15,913 bases of DNA from an uncultured Clostridia bacterium (GTDB lineage: Bacteria; Bacillota; Clostridia; TANB77; CAG-508): assembly GCA_934141605.1 (NCBI GenBank), contig CAKPCL010000014.1, positions 1-15,913 on the forward strand, read 5' to 3'. The notes beneath the pieces are model-generated. The model made no database searches and was not told the origin of the DNA. It saw only the letters and a list, made by a program, of their open reading frames with translations. How positions within the stretch are numbered: the stretch's first letter is position 1; the number at the start of each line of letters is the position of its first letter. Shown here in pieces: positions 6,334-14,335 of this stretch. The translations under genes and the position numbers were made by a program.

Positions 6334-7182
6334 ATGTCTAGATCTGGCATAGTAAACGTGAGAATGGTAATCACGGAAGAAAAAATATTATCTAATATAG
6401 AAAAAGTCCAAAAAATGATAAATCCTAACAGCAAGAAGCAAATAGTACAATTAGATGAGGATACATATTTTAAAGACTTAATAGAATCTGTAAAAATGTA
6501 TTTAATAGAATATCCTAAAAAGAAGAATTTCCCTAGCAGTGTATATAAAGCTGCATATGGATTAGTTGAATTTGCAACAAATCAATTTGAGGAAAATACT
6601 AAAAAAATAGAAGAACTAATTAGACAAAGAGAACAAAATATTGCTTTAGCAGGTGAATTAAAAGAATTAATTGAAGCAGTTGACAATAAAGAAGAAAATT
6701 GGAAAAACAAAGTAAAAAATGCTGAAGAAAACTTCTCAGAAGATATAATAGAAACATTAAATATAGTTGGAAAATGCAAAGGTAAAACATCACAAAACTA
6801 TATGGATGCTATGAAACTACTAAATGCTAGAGTAAACAATCTAGAATCTAATTTACATATAGAAATAGATATGGAAAGAATAGAAGACAGATCAAAAGCA
6901 TTAAGTTATATAGGAATAGAAGTTGCAGATGCATTAAAAAATATTCCAGCACCTATTGAAGAAACAACACAAGTAGAAGAAATAGAAGAACAACCAGTAG
7001 AAGCACCAGTTCAAGAACAAGTTCAACAACAATATATAGAAGAAACAACATTTGAAGCAAAACCATCATTATGGGAAAGAATTAAAAATAGCAAAGTAGT
7101 AAGAGCTATAAAATATGCTATGAAAATTAGAGTTGTTTTACAATACCCAGCACTTCCAGAAGGAAGAGGAGAAAATTTATAA
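6334..7182 (+). CDS. Uncharacterised coiled-coil protein under a WalR-like site
   Basis: I do not recognise this 282-residue protein. The open frame reaches back to a TTG at 6325, but that codon abuts the AAGGAGG (6318-6324), so the ATG at 6334, 9 bases after it, is the start. There is no signal peptide or membrane helix. Residues 1-65 look globular (VNVRMVITEEKILSNIEKVQ), and 75-185 are mostly helical with coiled-coil character (FEENTKKIEELIRQREQNIA). Residues 205-240 are a Glu/Pro/Gln/Val-rich flexible linker, and the last 37 residues are basic and hydrophobic (SLWERIKNSKVVRAIKYAMK). The last part could bind membrane or nucleic acid. The layout of helical body, acidic linker and basic tail suggests an adaptor or scaffold at the envelope, but this is inference. 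It is a single-gene unit. Confidence 0.85.
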   Translation: MSRSGIVNVRMVITEEKILSNIEKVQKMINPNSKKQIVQLDEDTYFKDLIESVKMYLIEYPKKKNFPSSVYKAAYGLVEFATNQFEENTKKIEELIRQREQNIALAGELKELIEAVDNKEENWKNKVKNAEENFSEDIIETLNIVGKCKGKTSQNYMDAMKLLNARVNNLESNLHIEIDMERIEDRSKALSYIGIEVADALKNIPAPIEETTQVEEIEEQPVEAPVQEQVQQQYIEETTFEAKPSLWERIKNSKVVRAIKYAMKIRVVLQYPALPEGRGENL

Positions 7183-7188
7183 AAAATA

Positions 7189-7223
7189 TGAGGGATTAAG
7201 GGAACACTACCCCAAATCCCTCA
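7189..7223 (+). terminator. Stem-loop after the coiled-coil protein gene
   Basis: TGAGGGATT (7189-7197) pairs with AATCCCTCA (7215-7223), with a possible inner GGG/CCC pairing. It starts 6 bases after the stop codon. It is followed by seven A and only four T, so it is not a standard U-tract terminator. It may protect the mRNA end, or terminate weakly. Confidence 0.55.
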
Positions 7224-7242
7224 AAAAAATTTTAAAAAAGTA

Positions 7243-7271
7243 TTGACAACAAGTCAAAAATAGTTTATACT
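7243..7271 (+). promoter_or_regulatory. Promoter of the tRNA gene
   Basis: A perfect TTGACA (7243-7248), a 17-base spacer and TATACT (7266-7271) lie 33 bases before the mature tRNA 5' end. This is the best -35 in the window, as expected for a stable RNA gene. Confidence 0.88.
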
Positions 7272-7304
7272 GTATCTTGCGTTAAGCAAAAAAATAATAT
7301 TTAT

Positions 7305-7381
7305 GCTCCCTTAGCTCAGTTGGTCAGAGCAACCGGCTCATAACCGGTGGGTCCAAGGTTCGAATCCTTGAGGGAGCACCA
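7305..7381 (+). tRNA. tRNA with CAU anticodon (Met elongator, or Ile with lysidine)
   Basis: A full cloverleaf is visible. The acceptor stem is GCTCCCT (7305-7311) with AGGGAGC (7371-7377), and the D-stem is GCTC/GAGC. The anticodon stem ACCGG (7332-7336)/CCGGT (7344-7348) holds the loop CTCATAA, so the anticodon is CAT at 7339-7341. The variable loop is GGGTC, the T-arm is CAAGG/CCTTG with loop TTCGAAT, the discriminator is A, and CCA is encoded. An intact G-C first pair excludes an initiator tRNA. Separating elongator Met from tRNA-Ile2, whose C34 becomes lysidine, needs comparison with other CAU tRNAs of the genome; Met is slightly favoured. Confidence 0.97.
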
Positions 7382-7413
7382 AAAAGATTATACTTAAGTA
7401 TAATCTTTTTTTT
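7381..7413 (+). terminator. Terminator of the tRNA gene
   Basis: A perfect 30-base palindrome at 7381-7410 (arms of 15, centre TTAA at 7394-7397) ends in an eight-T run (7406-7413). It starts at the last base of the encoded CCA. Confidence 0.93.
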
Positions 7414-7421
7414 ATAAATAA

Positions 7422-7450
7422 TTGAAATAAAAAGTAATTTATAATAAAAT
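7422..7450 (+). promoter_or_regulatory. Promoter of the dehydrogenase gene
   Basis: TTGAAA (7422-7427), a 17-base spacer and TAAAAT (7445-7450), leaving a leader of about 75 bases without an obvious structure. Confidence 0.6.
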
Positions 7451-7530
7451 TAAAATGCAGAAACAAATGATAATATATGTATATAATTCAAAAAATTATA
7501 TAAAATAAAATACAAAGGAGGTTTCAGAAT

Positions 7531-8589
7531 ATGGAACAAAAAATCAAAGCCGTACAATATGGCGTAGGAAAAATGAGTTTATACACAATGAGATACATGC
7601 TAGAAAAAGGAATTGAAATAGTAGGTGCAGTAGATGTAAATCCAGCAGTAATTGGAAAAGACATAGGAGAAATATTAGGAAAAGAAAAAATGGGAGTAGT
7701 AGTTGTATCAGCAGAAAATGCAGAAGAAATGATGAAAACAACAAAACCAGACATATGTATAATAACAACAAGAAGTTTAATAGCAGAATTAGAAGAACCA
7801 TACATGTTATGTGCAAAATTAGGAATAAATGCAATATCAACATGTGAAGAAGCATTTTATCCACAAAATTCAAATCCAACACTAACAAATAAAATTGACG
7901 AATTAGCAAAAGCAAATAACTGTACAATAACAGGAACAGGATATCAAGATATATATTGGGGACAACTTATAACTTCAATTGCAGGTTCAACACAAAAAAT
8001 CACAAAAATAAAAGGAAGCTCAAGCTATAATGTTGAAGATTATGGAATTGCATTAGCAGAAGCTCATGGAGCAGGGCTAACATTAGAAGATTTTGACAAA
8101 CAAGTTGCATCTGTTGATAGGATGTCAGATGAAGAAAGACAAGAAATAATAAATAAAGGTGAATATGCACCATCATACATGTGGAATGTAAATGGCTGGT
8201 TATGCTCAAAATTGGGATTAACAATTATAAGTCAAACACAAAAATGTGTGCCACAAACATATAAAGAAGATATATATTCTTCAACATTAGATATGACAAT
8301 AAAGGCAGGAGATGCAACAGGAATGAGTGCTGTTGTTACAACTAAAACAAAAGAAGGAATTACAATTGAATCTGAATGTATAGGAAAAGTTTATGCACCA
8401 GATGAATTCGACAAAAATGTTTGGACTGTAGAAGGTGAACCAACTACAACTATTACTGTTGAGAAACCATCAACAGTAGAATTAACTTGTGCAACTGTTG
8501 TAAATAGAATTCCAGATGTCATAAAAGCAAAAGCAGGATATATAACAACAGAAAAATTAGGAGATTTACAGTTTAAATTAAAAATGTAA
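7531..8589 (+). CDS. NAD(P)-dependent dehydrogenase, 2,4-diaminopentanoate dehydrogenase-like
   Basis: The 352-residue protein begins with a Rossmann fold of the dihydrodipicolinate reductase type: VQYGVGKMSLYTMRYMLEKG (8-27), with acidic D35 in AVDVNP ending the second strand and the family motif IGKDIGEILG (41-50). ISTCEEAFYP (102-111) matches the 'STCEE..YP' motif of 2,4-diaminopentanoate dehydrogenases (Ord/DAPDH), which oxidatively deaminate diaminopentanoate in ornithine fermentation. The C-terminal half fits the DAPDH C-terminal domain. In the usual enzymes the next glycine motif reads like GVNPGF; here it is GTGYQDIYWG (135-144), so substrate may differ. No ornithine racemase, aminomutase or thiolase genes are adjacent, so 'amine dehydrogenase family' is the safer label. 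AAGGAGG lies 9 bases before the ATG. It is a single-gene unit with its own promoter and terminator. Confidence 0.75.
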   Translation: MEQKIKAVQYGVGKMSLYTMRYMLEKGIEIVGAVDVNPAVIGKDIGEILGKEKMGVVVVSAENAEEMMKTTKPDICIITTRSLIAELEEPYMLCAKLGINAISTCEEAFYPQNSNPTLTNKIDELAKANNCTITGTGYQDIYWGQLITSIAGSTQKITKIKGSSSYNVEDYGIALAEAHGAGLTLEDFDKQVASVDRMSDEERQEIINKGEYAPSYMWNVNGWLCSKLGLTIISQTQKCVPQTYKEDIYSSTLDMTIKAGDATGMSAVVTTKTKEGITIESECIGKVYAPDEFDKNVWTVEGEPTTTITVEKPSTVELTCATVVNRIPDVIKAKAGYITTEKLGDLQFKLKM

Positions 8590-8602
8590 TATCATATAAG
8601 AT

Positions 8603-8637
8603 AAAAAAGGTTTGCAAATAGTTGCAAATCTTTTTTT
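8603..8637 (+). terminator. Rho-independent terminator of the dehydrogenase gene
   Basis: AAAAAAGGTTTGCAA (8603-8617) pairs with 8622-8636 through one G-U pair, around a 4-base loop, ending in seven T (8631-8637). It separates the dehydrogenase from the glycosyltransferase operon. Confidence 0.9.
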
Positions 8638-8694
8638 AATACAAGAAAACATGAAAATAAAAATGAAAAAATACCATTAAACCCCACATAAATA

Positions 8695-8723
8695 TTGAAA
8701 AATAAACTACATAGTGTTAAAAT
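8695..8723 (+). promoter_or_regulatory. Promoter of the polysaccharide operon
   Basis: TTGAAA (8695-8700), a 17-base spacer and TAAAAT (8718-8723), about 40 bases before the first start codon. It is the only promoter-like site seen ahead of the six-gene operon, in an otherwise featureless 124-base gap. Confidence 0.6.
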
Positions 8724-8764
8724 TAATATACCAATAAAGAAAATAAAATAAGAAAGAGGGAAAA

Positions 8765-9844
8765 ATGAAAAAAATACTATTTACTGCATACTCACTAGAC
8801 ATAGGAGGAATAGAAAAAGCACTAACAACACTAGCAAACACATTACAAGAAAAAGACTACAAAGTAAGTATAGCACTAGAAAAAAAACAAGGAACATTTC
8901 TAAAAGAACTAGATAAAAATATAGAAATAATAGAATACAAAACAAGCGAAAACAAAAACATAATAAAAAGAAAAATTGAAAACTTAATAAATAGAATTAA
9001 ATTTATATTAAAATACAAAAATAAATTTGATTTTTCAGCATCATTTGCAACATACTCAATAGCAAGCTCATTTATGAGTAGAACAGCATCAAAAAACAAT
9101 AGCTTGTGGGGACATGCGGACTACTTGACACTATTTAAAAACAACAAAGATGAAATGATAAAATTTTTTAAAACAATAAAATATAACAAATTTAAACACA
9201 TAATATTTGTGTCAGAAGAAGGAAAAAATAGTTTTATAAAAATATTCCCAGAAATGAAAAATAAAACAATTACTTGCAACAATCTAATTAACTACAAAAA
9301 AATAAAAGAACTATCAAACGAAAAAATAGAAATAGAAAAAGACAATGAAAATATAACTTTTCTAAATGTAGGAAGACATGACGAAAAACAAAAAAGACTA
9401 ACAAGAATAATTGAAGCATCAGAAAAATTAAAAGAAGAAGGACTAAAATTTAAAGTGTTATTTGTAGGAGATGGACCAGACAACAAACAATATAAAGACA
9501 TGGTAAAAGAAAAAAAATTAGAAAAAAATATTATTTTTATAGGAGCAAAACAAAACCCATATCCATATTTTAAAATTTCAGACTGTGTAATACTGACATC
9601 AGACTATGAAGGATACCCAGTAGTATTTTTAGAAAGCTTTGTATTAGAAAAGCCTATTATAACAACAAAAGTATCAGATTATAAAGAAATAGAAGAAAAA
9701 CGAGGCATGGTGACATCAAAAGACACAGAAGATATATATGAAAAAATGAAAGATTTTATACAAAACGGATATGAAATAAAAGAAAAATTTAATCCAGAGG
9801 AATATAACAAAAAAATAATAAAAAAATTAGAAAAATTATTTTGA
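8765..9844 (+). CDS. Glycosyltransferase family 4 (GT-B fold)
   Basis: The 359-residue protein is the first gene of the operon. The N-terminal Rossmann half has the acceptor-side glycine motif LDIGGIEKAL (11-20). The C-terminal half has FLNVGRHDEKQKRLTRIIEA (199-218), VLFVGDGPD (231-239), the GAKQNPYPYFK loop (260-270) and the EX7E signature E282-GYPVVFL-E290, which contacts the sugar-nucleotide donor in retaining GT4 enzymes. There is no signal peptide, so it acts at the cytoplasmic membrane face on a lipid-linked sugar. Donor and linkage cannot be read. A weak GAGGG ribosome binding site precedes the ATG. The C-terminal half resembles the fifth gene of the operon (13204-14334), especially the VGDGP and ENPYPY/QNPYPY motifs, so the two are likely paralogues. 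Confidence 0.93.
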   Translation: MKKILFTAYSLDIGGIEKALTTLANTLQEKDYKVSIALEKKQGTFLKELDKNIEIIEYKTSENKNIIKRKIENLINRIKFILKYKNKFDFSASFATYSIASSFMSRTASKNNSLWGHADYLTLFKNNKDEMIKFFKTIKYNKFKHIIFVSEEGKNSFIKIFPEMKNKTITCNNLINYKKIKELSNEKIEIEKDNENITFLNVGRHDEKQKRLTRIIEASEKLKEEGLKFKVLFVGDGPDNKQYKDMVKEKKLEKNIIFIGAKQNPYPYFKISDCVILTSDYEGYPVVFLESFVLEKPIITTKVSDYKEIEEKRGMVTSKDTEDIYEKMKDFIQNGYEIKEKFNPEEYNKKIIKKLEKLF

Positions 9845-9858
9845 GAGGAAATTTATAA

Positions 9859-10815
9859 ATGAGTAAAGTAAGCATAATTGTACCAGTTTACAATACAGGA
9901 GATAAATTAAAAAAATGTCTAGATTCATTAGTAAATCAAACTGTAAAAGACATAGAAATCATAATAATTAATGACGGCTCAACAGATAATTCTAAAGAAG
10001 TAATAGAAGAATATATCAAAAACAACTCAAGAAAAAATGAAGTAAAAATTGAATTTTATTCAAAAGAAAATGAAGGAATAGCAAAAACAAGAAATTATGG
10101 AATAGAAAAAGCAAACTCAGATTACATATTATTTGTTGACTCAGACGACTATATAGATGAAAGACTAATAGAAGAATTATCAAAATATATTGAACAAAAT
10201 ATAGACTTAATAAAATTTAAATTACAAAGAGTCAATGGAAAAGGTGAAATATTAGAAAAAACAGATGGACCAATATTTGAAAATACAACAGGAGAAGAGG
10301 GCTTTAACAAACTTTACAGCCAAGATGTTTTATTAGATTCGCCATGTGTATATTTAATCAAAAAAGAACTATTTGAAAAAAATAAATTCACATTTAAAAG
10401 AACCTACCACGAAGACTTTGGGCTTATGCCATTATTAATAGTAAGTGCCAAAAGTATGGTATCTACGCCACATTATTTATATTCATATGTTCAATCAGAA
10501 AATAGCCTAATGAGAAACAATAACTATGAAAAAACATTAAAAAGAATTGAAGATGTATGGTTCCATTATGATAATGCAATGAAATGTATTGAAAAAATGA
10601 ACTTAGAAAAGACCACTAAAGAAAATATCAAAATCTATTATACAAATGCGGTTATTTTAAAAATATATGAATTACAACCAAAAGACCAAAAAGAATTCAT
10701 AAAACAAATAAAAAAAAGAAAAATGTACAAAAACATAAAAGCAAGAAACTTAAAACAAGCAATAAAAAGATATTTATTAAAATTTAATATAAAATTATAT
10801 ATAAAAATGAGGTAA
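9859..10815 (+). CDS. Glycosyltransferase family 2 (GT-A fold)
   Basis: The 318-residue protein has the GT-A signature: VSIIVPVYNT (4-13), NDGSTDNS (38-45) for nucleotide binding, NEGIAKTRNYGI (71-82), the metal-binding DSDD (94-97), and HEDFG (184-188), the likely position of the catalytic base. The C-terminal 120 residues are helical and basic and probably rest on the membrane. It should transfer a sugar from a nucleotide donor with inversion. The start is set by GAGAGG overlapping the stop of the previous gene, 14 bases away. The next gene has the same length and strong similarity in the first 110 residues, indicating a tandem duplication. Confidence 0.93.
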   Translation: MSKVSIIVPVYNTGDKLKKCLDSLVNQTVKDIEIIIINDGSTDNSKEVIEEYIKNNSRKNEVKIEFYSKENEGIAKTRNYGIEKANSDYILFVDSDDYIDERLIEELSKYIEQNIDLIKFKLQRVNGKGEILEKTDGPIFENTTGEEGFNKLYSQDVLLDSPCVYLIKKELFEKNKFTFKRTYHEDFGLMPLLIVSAKSMVSTPHYLYSYVQSENSLMRNNNYEKTLKRIEDVWFHYDNAMKCIEKMNLEKTTKENIKIYYTNAVILKIYELQPKDQKEFIKQIKKRKMYKNIKARNLKQAIKRYLLKFNIKLYIKMR

Positions 10816-10819
10816 AAAT

Positions 10820-11776
10820 ATGCCAGAAGTAAGTGTTATAGTACCAGTTTACAATGTTGAAAAATATTTAGAAAGATGTTTGAATTCATTAGTAAATCAA
10901 ACATTACAAAATATCGAAATTATAATTGTAAATGATGGAACAAAAGATAATTCAGAAGAAATAATAAAAAAGTTTATAGAAAAATATCCACAAAAAATAG
11001 TATATCTAAAAAAAGAAAATGGTGGACTATCAGACGCAAGAAATTATGGAATGCCATATGCTAAAGGCGAATACATTGCATTTCTAGATTCAGATGATTA
11101 TGTAGAAAAAGACATATATAAAGAAATGTATGAACTAGCCAAAAAAGAAAACAGCGATATGGTAGAGTGTGACTTTTTATGGGAATATCCAAATAAAATA
11201 AGAGAAGATATTGGACAAACATATAATGGAAAAAAAGAAATGCTAGAAAAAGTAAGAGTTGTAGCATGGAATAAACTAATAAGAAGAAGCATTTTAGAAG
11301 AAACAAAAATACAGTTCCCAAAAGGACTAAGATATGAAGATGTTGAATTTACTTATAAATTGATACCATATTTAGAAAAAGTATCGTTTTTAAAAAAGCC
11401 ATATATACATTATACACAAAGAGACAATTCAATTATAAATGTACAAAATGAAAAAACTAAAGAAATATTTATAGTACTTGACAATGTAATCAATTATTAC
11501 AAAGAAAATGATTTATATGAAGAATATAAGGTAGAATTAGAATATGTGTATACAAGATATTTATTATGCAGTTCATTACTTAGAATAGTTAAAATACAAG
11601 ATAAAAACATAAGAAAAACTCTACTTAAAACAACTTGGGAAAATTTAAATACAAAATTTCCAAACTGGAAAAATAACGAAATACTAAAGAAAAACCAAAC
11701 ATTAAAAGATAAATATATAAAATCGGTAAATAAATTTACTTATAAAATTTATTGCACAATATTGAGAGGAATATAA
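10820..11776 (+). CDS. Glycosyltransferase family 2 (GT-A fold), paralogue of preceding gene
   Basis: The 318-residue protein has the GT-A motifs VSVIVPVYNV (4-13), NDGTKDNS (38-45), ENGGLSDARNYGM (66-78) and DSDD (90-93). VVAWNKLIRR (147-156) and YEDVEF (172-177) belong to the WcaA/capsular GT2 subgroup; the ED pair is the likely catalytic site. It begins 4 bases after the previous stop, with its GAGGT ribosome binding site overlapping that gene's last codons, and ends in a TAATG overlap with the polymerase gene. This suggests translational coupling. Compared with the preceding GT2, the start (VSxIVPVYN) and 'LxSLVNQT' segments are nearly identical, while the acceptor halves differ. The two enzymes therefore probably add different sugars. 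Confidence 0.94.
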   Translation: MPEVSVIVPVYNVEKYLERCLNSLVNQTLQNIEIIIVNDGTKDNSEEIIKKFIEKYPQKIVYLKKENGGLSDARNYGMPYAKGEYIAFLDSDDYVEKDIYKEMYELAKKENSDMVECDFLWEYPNKIREDIGQTYNGKKEMLEKVRVVAWNKLIRRSILEETKIQFPKGLRYEDVEFTYKLIPYLEKVSFLKKPYIHYTQRDNSIINVQNEKTKEIFIVLDNVINYYKENDLYEEYKVELEYVYTRYLLCSSLLRIVKIQDKNIRKTLLKTTWENLNTKFPNWKNNEILKKNQTLKDKYIKSVNKFTYKIYCTILRGI

Positions 11777-13203
11777 TGAAAAAAATAAAAGAACTATTAA
11801 AAAAAATAAATATAGAAAACATATTATGTGCGTATATAATACTTTGCCCAATTTTAGATATAATAAGTTTTTTATTTAGAAACAAGTTTAATACAAACTA
11901 TTCACCATCAACATTTATAAGACCAGTTATATCAATTATAGTAATAATGTATCTATTTATCAAAAAAGATAAAAAATTTAAACTATATTCTATTTTAGCA
12001 TCATTAATATATGGAGTTTACGCAATAATACACCTATGTATATTCGAAAAAGTAAAAACAGGAAGCAGTTATAGCAATGCTATACATGAAGCACAATATT
12101 TGATTAATTATTCTTTTATGATTTTAAATCTATTTATATACATTTATGTATTTAAAAATAAAGATAATAGCAAATTAAAATTAAGTGTTTTGTGGTCTGC
12201 TTGTATATACATAATTTCAATATACATATCAATAATTACAAAAACATCTTCACACACATACATATATGAGGGAATTGGATATAAAGGTTGGTTTGAATCC
12301 GGAAATAGCCTAGGAGCAATTCTTATATTATTAATGTTTGTTTACATTGCATTTATTAAAGATAAAAAATATAGAAAAATTGCAATACCAATATTAATAT
12401 TAAATATAATATTTTTAACAACTTTAATTGGAACAAGAGTAGGATTACTAGGGGTTATAACCGTTTTATCATTATACGCAATAGTACAAGTATTTATAGG
12501 ATTATTAAAAAATAAAAAAGCGGATAAAAAAATAATAATATGTATTAGCATTGCAGTTGTTGCAATAGGAATTTTAGTTACAATATTTGGCTCTGCAACA
12601 ATTGAAAGAAGAAAGCATCTAAAAAATATAGAAAATGACATAATCGATACAAGCTTAGAAGACAAATCACATATAACAGGAGATTTGTTGAAAATAAAAA
12701 ATAAAATAGATGATGAAACTTTAGAGGAAGGCTATATGAGCGAAAGCCAAAAGCAGTCAATTTTAGATTTATACAATACAGCGAATCAATTAAATGTAAC
12801 AAATAATGACCAGAGAGCACAACAATTAATATATAATTTGGCATTAGTAAAAAATCAAAAAAACATAGTTTTAATAATTTTTGGAAATGGATATATGGCA
12901 AACTTTAGAGAATTAGTATTAGAAATGGAAATACCAGCATTTTTATTTAATTTTGGAATATTAGGCTTTATGCTATATTTTGTGCCATTTTTGTCAATAT
13001 TCATATATGGAGCATATATGGCAATAAAAAATATAAGAAAAATAGATGATGAATATTTAATGCTTCTTTTAGGAAGCGGATTTACATTTGCACTTTCTTT
13101 CTTTTCAGGATACACATTTTTCAATTCATCATCAATGATGGCCATTATAGTTATATATACATTGCTAATCAATAAAATAAATAAATTAAAAGAGGTAAAA
13201 TAG
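11776..13203 (+). CDS. O-antigen ligase/polymerase-type membrane protein (Wzy-like)
   Basis: The open frame extends back to a TTG at 11752, but GAGAGGA (11764-11770) points to ATG 11776, which shares one base with the TAA of the upstream GT2. That gives 475 residues with about ten to twelve membrane helices. The signature GYKGWFESGNSLGAIL (168-183), the following GTRVGLLG (219-226) with its conserved Arg, a long external loop (about 273-385), and GNGYMANFRELVLEMEIPAF then NFGILGFMLY (370-401) fit the O-antigen ligase/Wzy family of Gram-positive capsule loci. It should polymerise or ligate undecaprenyl-linked repeat units outside the membrane. Sequence identity within this family is low, so ligase versus polymerase is open; a polymerase fits a locus of glycosyltransferases best. 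There is no flippase (Wzx) in the window. Confidence 0.85.
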   Translation: MKKIKELLKKINIENILCAYIILCPILDIISFLFRNKFNTNYSPSTFIRPVISIIVIMYLFIKKDKKFKLYSILASLIYGVYAIIHLCIFEKVKTGSSYSNAIHEAQYLINYSFMILNLFIYIYVFKNKDNSKLKLSVLWSACIYIISIYISIITKTSSHTYIYEGIGYKGWFESGNSLGAILILLMFVYIAFIKDKKYRKIAIPILILNIIFLTTLIGTRVGLLGVITVLSLYAIVQVFIGLLKNKKADKKIIICISIAVVAIGILVTIFGSATIERRKHLKNIENDIIDTSLEDKSHITGDLLKIKNKIDDETLEEGYMSESQKQSILDLYNTANQLNVTNNDQRAQQLIYNLALVKNQKNIVLIIFGNGYMANFRELVLEMEIPAFLFNFGILGFMLYFVPFLSIFIYGAYMAIKNIRKIDDEYLMLLLGSGFTFALSFFSGYTFFNSSSMMAIIVIYTLLINKINKLKEVK

Positions 13204-14334
13204 ATGAAAAAAATTTTATTTGGAATAACAAGCCTAGGATTAGGAGGAGCAGAAAGAGTATTAGTAGATTTATCAAATAAGCTATGTGAAAAATATGAAA
13301 TTACTATTTTTACAATATATGCAAAAGGCGAGTTAGAAAAACAGTTAGACCCAAAAGTAAAAATAAAAAGCTTATATGATGTAAGATATGACGAATTATC
13401 AAAAAAACAAAAAAAATTAATTCCTTTAAAATTATTTTTAAACAAAAAATCAGTGTATAAAAAAGAAATAAGAGGAGATTATGATGTAGAAATTGCTTTT
13501 TTAGAAGGTCCAATTACAAGATTATTTAGTGTAAAGAACAAAAAGACAAGAAAAATAGCATGGATACATAATGATATTTCACTTGTTTTTGGAAGTGGAA
13601 TTAAAGCAAAAATAAAAAAAGAAGCAGATAGAAAAATATATTCCAAATATGATACATTAGTTTTTGTTAGCAGAGACAACATGAGAAAATTCAGAGAAGT
13701 ATATAAAGATACAGTAAGAAATGAATACTTGGAACCAGTAAAAAAAGAAATTATATATAACTATATAGAAAGTGAAAAAGTAATAGAAAAATCAAAAGAA
13801 AAACCAGATATTTATTTTAATAAAAATGAATTAAATTTTGTAACTGTTGCAAGATTAGTACCACAAAAAGCAATAGACAGACTAATAAGAATTCATAGCA
13901 AATTGATAAAAGAAAATTTATTACACAATTTTTATGTTATAGGAGATGGACCAGAAAAAGAAAAATTAGAACAAATGGTTAAAAATTATGAAGTTACCGA
14001 TACTTTCCACTTATTAGGTAAAAAAGAAAATCCATATCCATACATAAAAAATGCAGATTATTTCTGCTTACTTTCTAATTTTGAAGGTTATGGTATGGTT
14101 TTAGAAGAAGCTAAAATATTAGGAAAAACAATAATTATTACAGATACTGCAGCAAGAGAAGCGGTAGAAAAGTACGAAGATAGTATAATCATTGAAAATG
14201 ATGAAGAAAAAATATATGAAAAACTAAGAAATATATTAAAAGACAATAAACAAAAAAACAATCAAACAAAAGAAAAAACAACATTTGATAATAGCAGTAT
14301 AATAGATAAAATAGTAAAATTAGTAGGTGAATAA
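13204..14334 (+). CDS. Glycosyltransferase family 4 (GT-B fold)
   Basis: The 376-residue protein shows GITSLGLGGAERVLVDLSNK (7-26), AWIHND (119-124), the donor-domain start FVTVARLVPQKAIDRLIRIH (212-231), YVIGDGPEKEKLEQMVK (244-260), the ENPYPY loop (275-280) and EX7E, E294 to E302 (FEGYGMVLEEA). These are standard GT4 features; GGAE-type proteins are common in capsule and teichuronic-like loci. Its ATG follows directly on the TAG of the polymerase gene, with a GAGGT ribosome binding site inside the latter's last codons. The last 30 residues are Lys/Asn-rich and probably disordered. The donor and acceptor are not readable. It is the likely paralogue of the first operon gene, though the N-terminal acceptor domains have diverged. 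Confidence 0.94.
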   Translation: MKKILFGITSLGLGGAERVLVDLSNKLCEKYEITIFTIYAKGELEKQLDPKVKIKSLYDVRYDELSKKQKKLIPLKLFLNKKSVYKKEIRGDYDVEIAFLEGPITRLFSVKNKKTRKIAWIHNDISLVFGSGIKAKIKKEADRKIYSKYDTLVFVSRDNMRKFREVYKDTVRNEYLEPVKKEIIYNYIESEKVIEKSKEKPDIYFNKNELNFVTVARLVPQKAIDRLIRIHSKLIKENLLHNFYVIGDGPEKEKLEQMVKNYEVTDTFHLLGKKENPYPYIKNADYFCLLSNFEGYGMVLEEAKILGKTIIITDTAAREAVEKYEDSIIIENDEEKIYEKLRNILKDNKQKNNQTKEKTTFDNSSIIDKIVKLVGE

Positions 14335-14335
14335 A

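Noticed and set aside
11752..11775. TTG at 11752 as start of the polymerase-like gene
   Set aside because: It lies inside the upstream GT2 with no ribosome binding site, whereas ATG 11776 has GAGAGGA and a TAATG coupling overlap.
12855..13445. Long minus-strand open frame (196 codons) opposite the polymerase and GT4 genes
   Set aside because: It spans two well-supported plus-strand genes, is hydrophobic and Phe/Ser/Ile-rich as expected from the complement of A-rich codons, and has no ribosome binding site. The other reverse frames across 1831-2214, 7524-7927 and 12342-12901 were rejected for the same reason.
14327..14335. GTG at 14327 as start of the last GT2
   Set aside because: AGGTGA at 14325-14330 overlaps that codon and is well placed for ATG 14336, where the conserved KISVVTPTYN begins.
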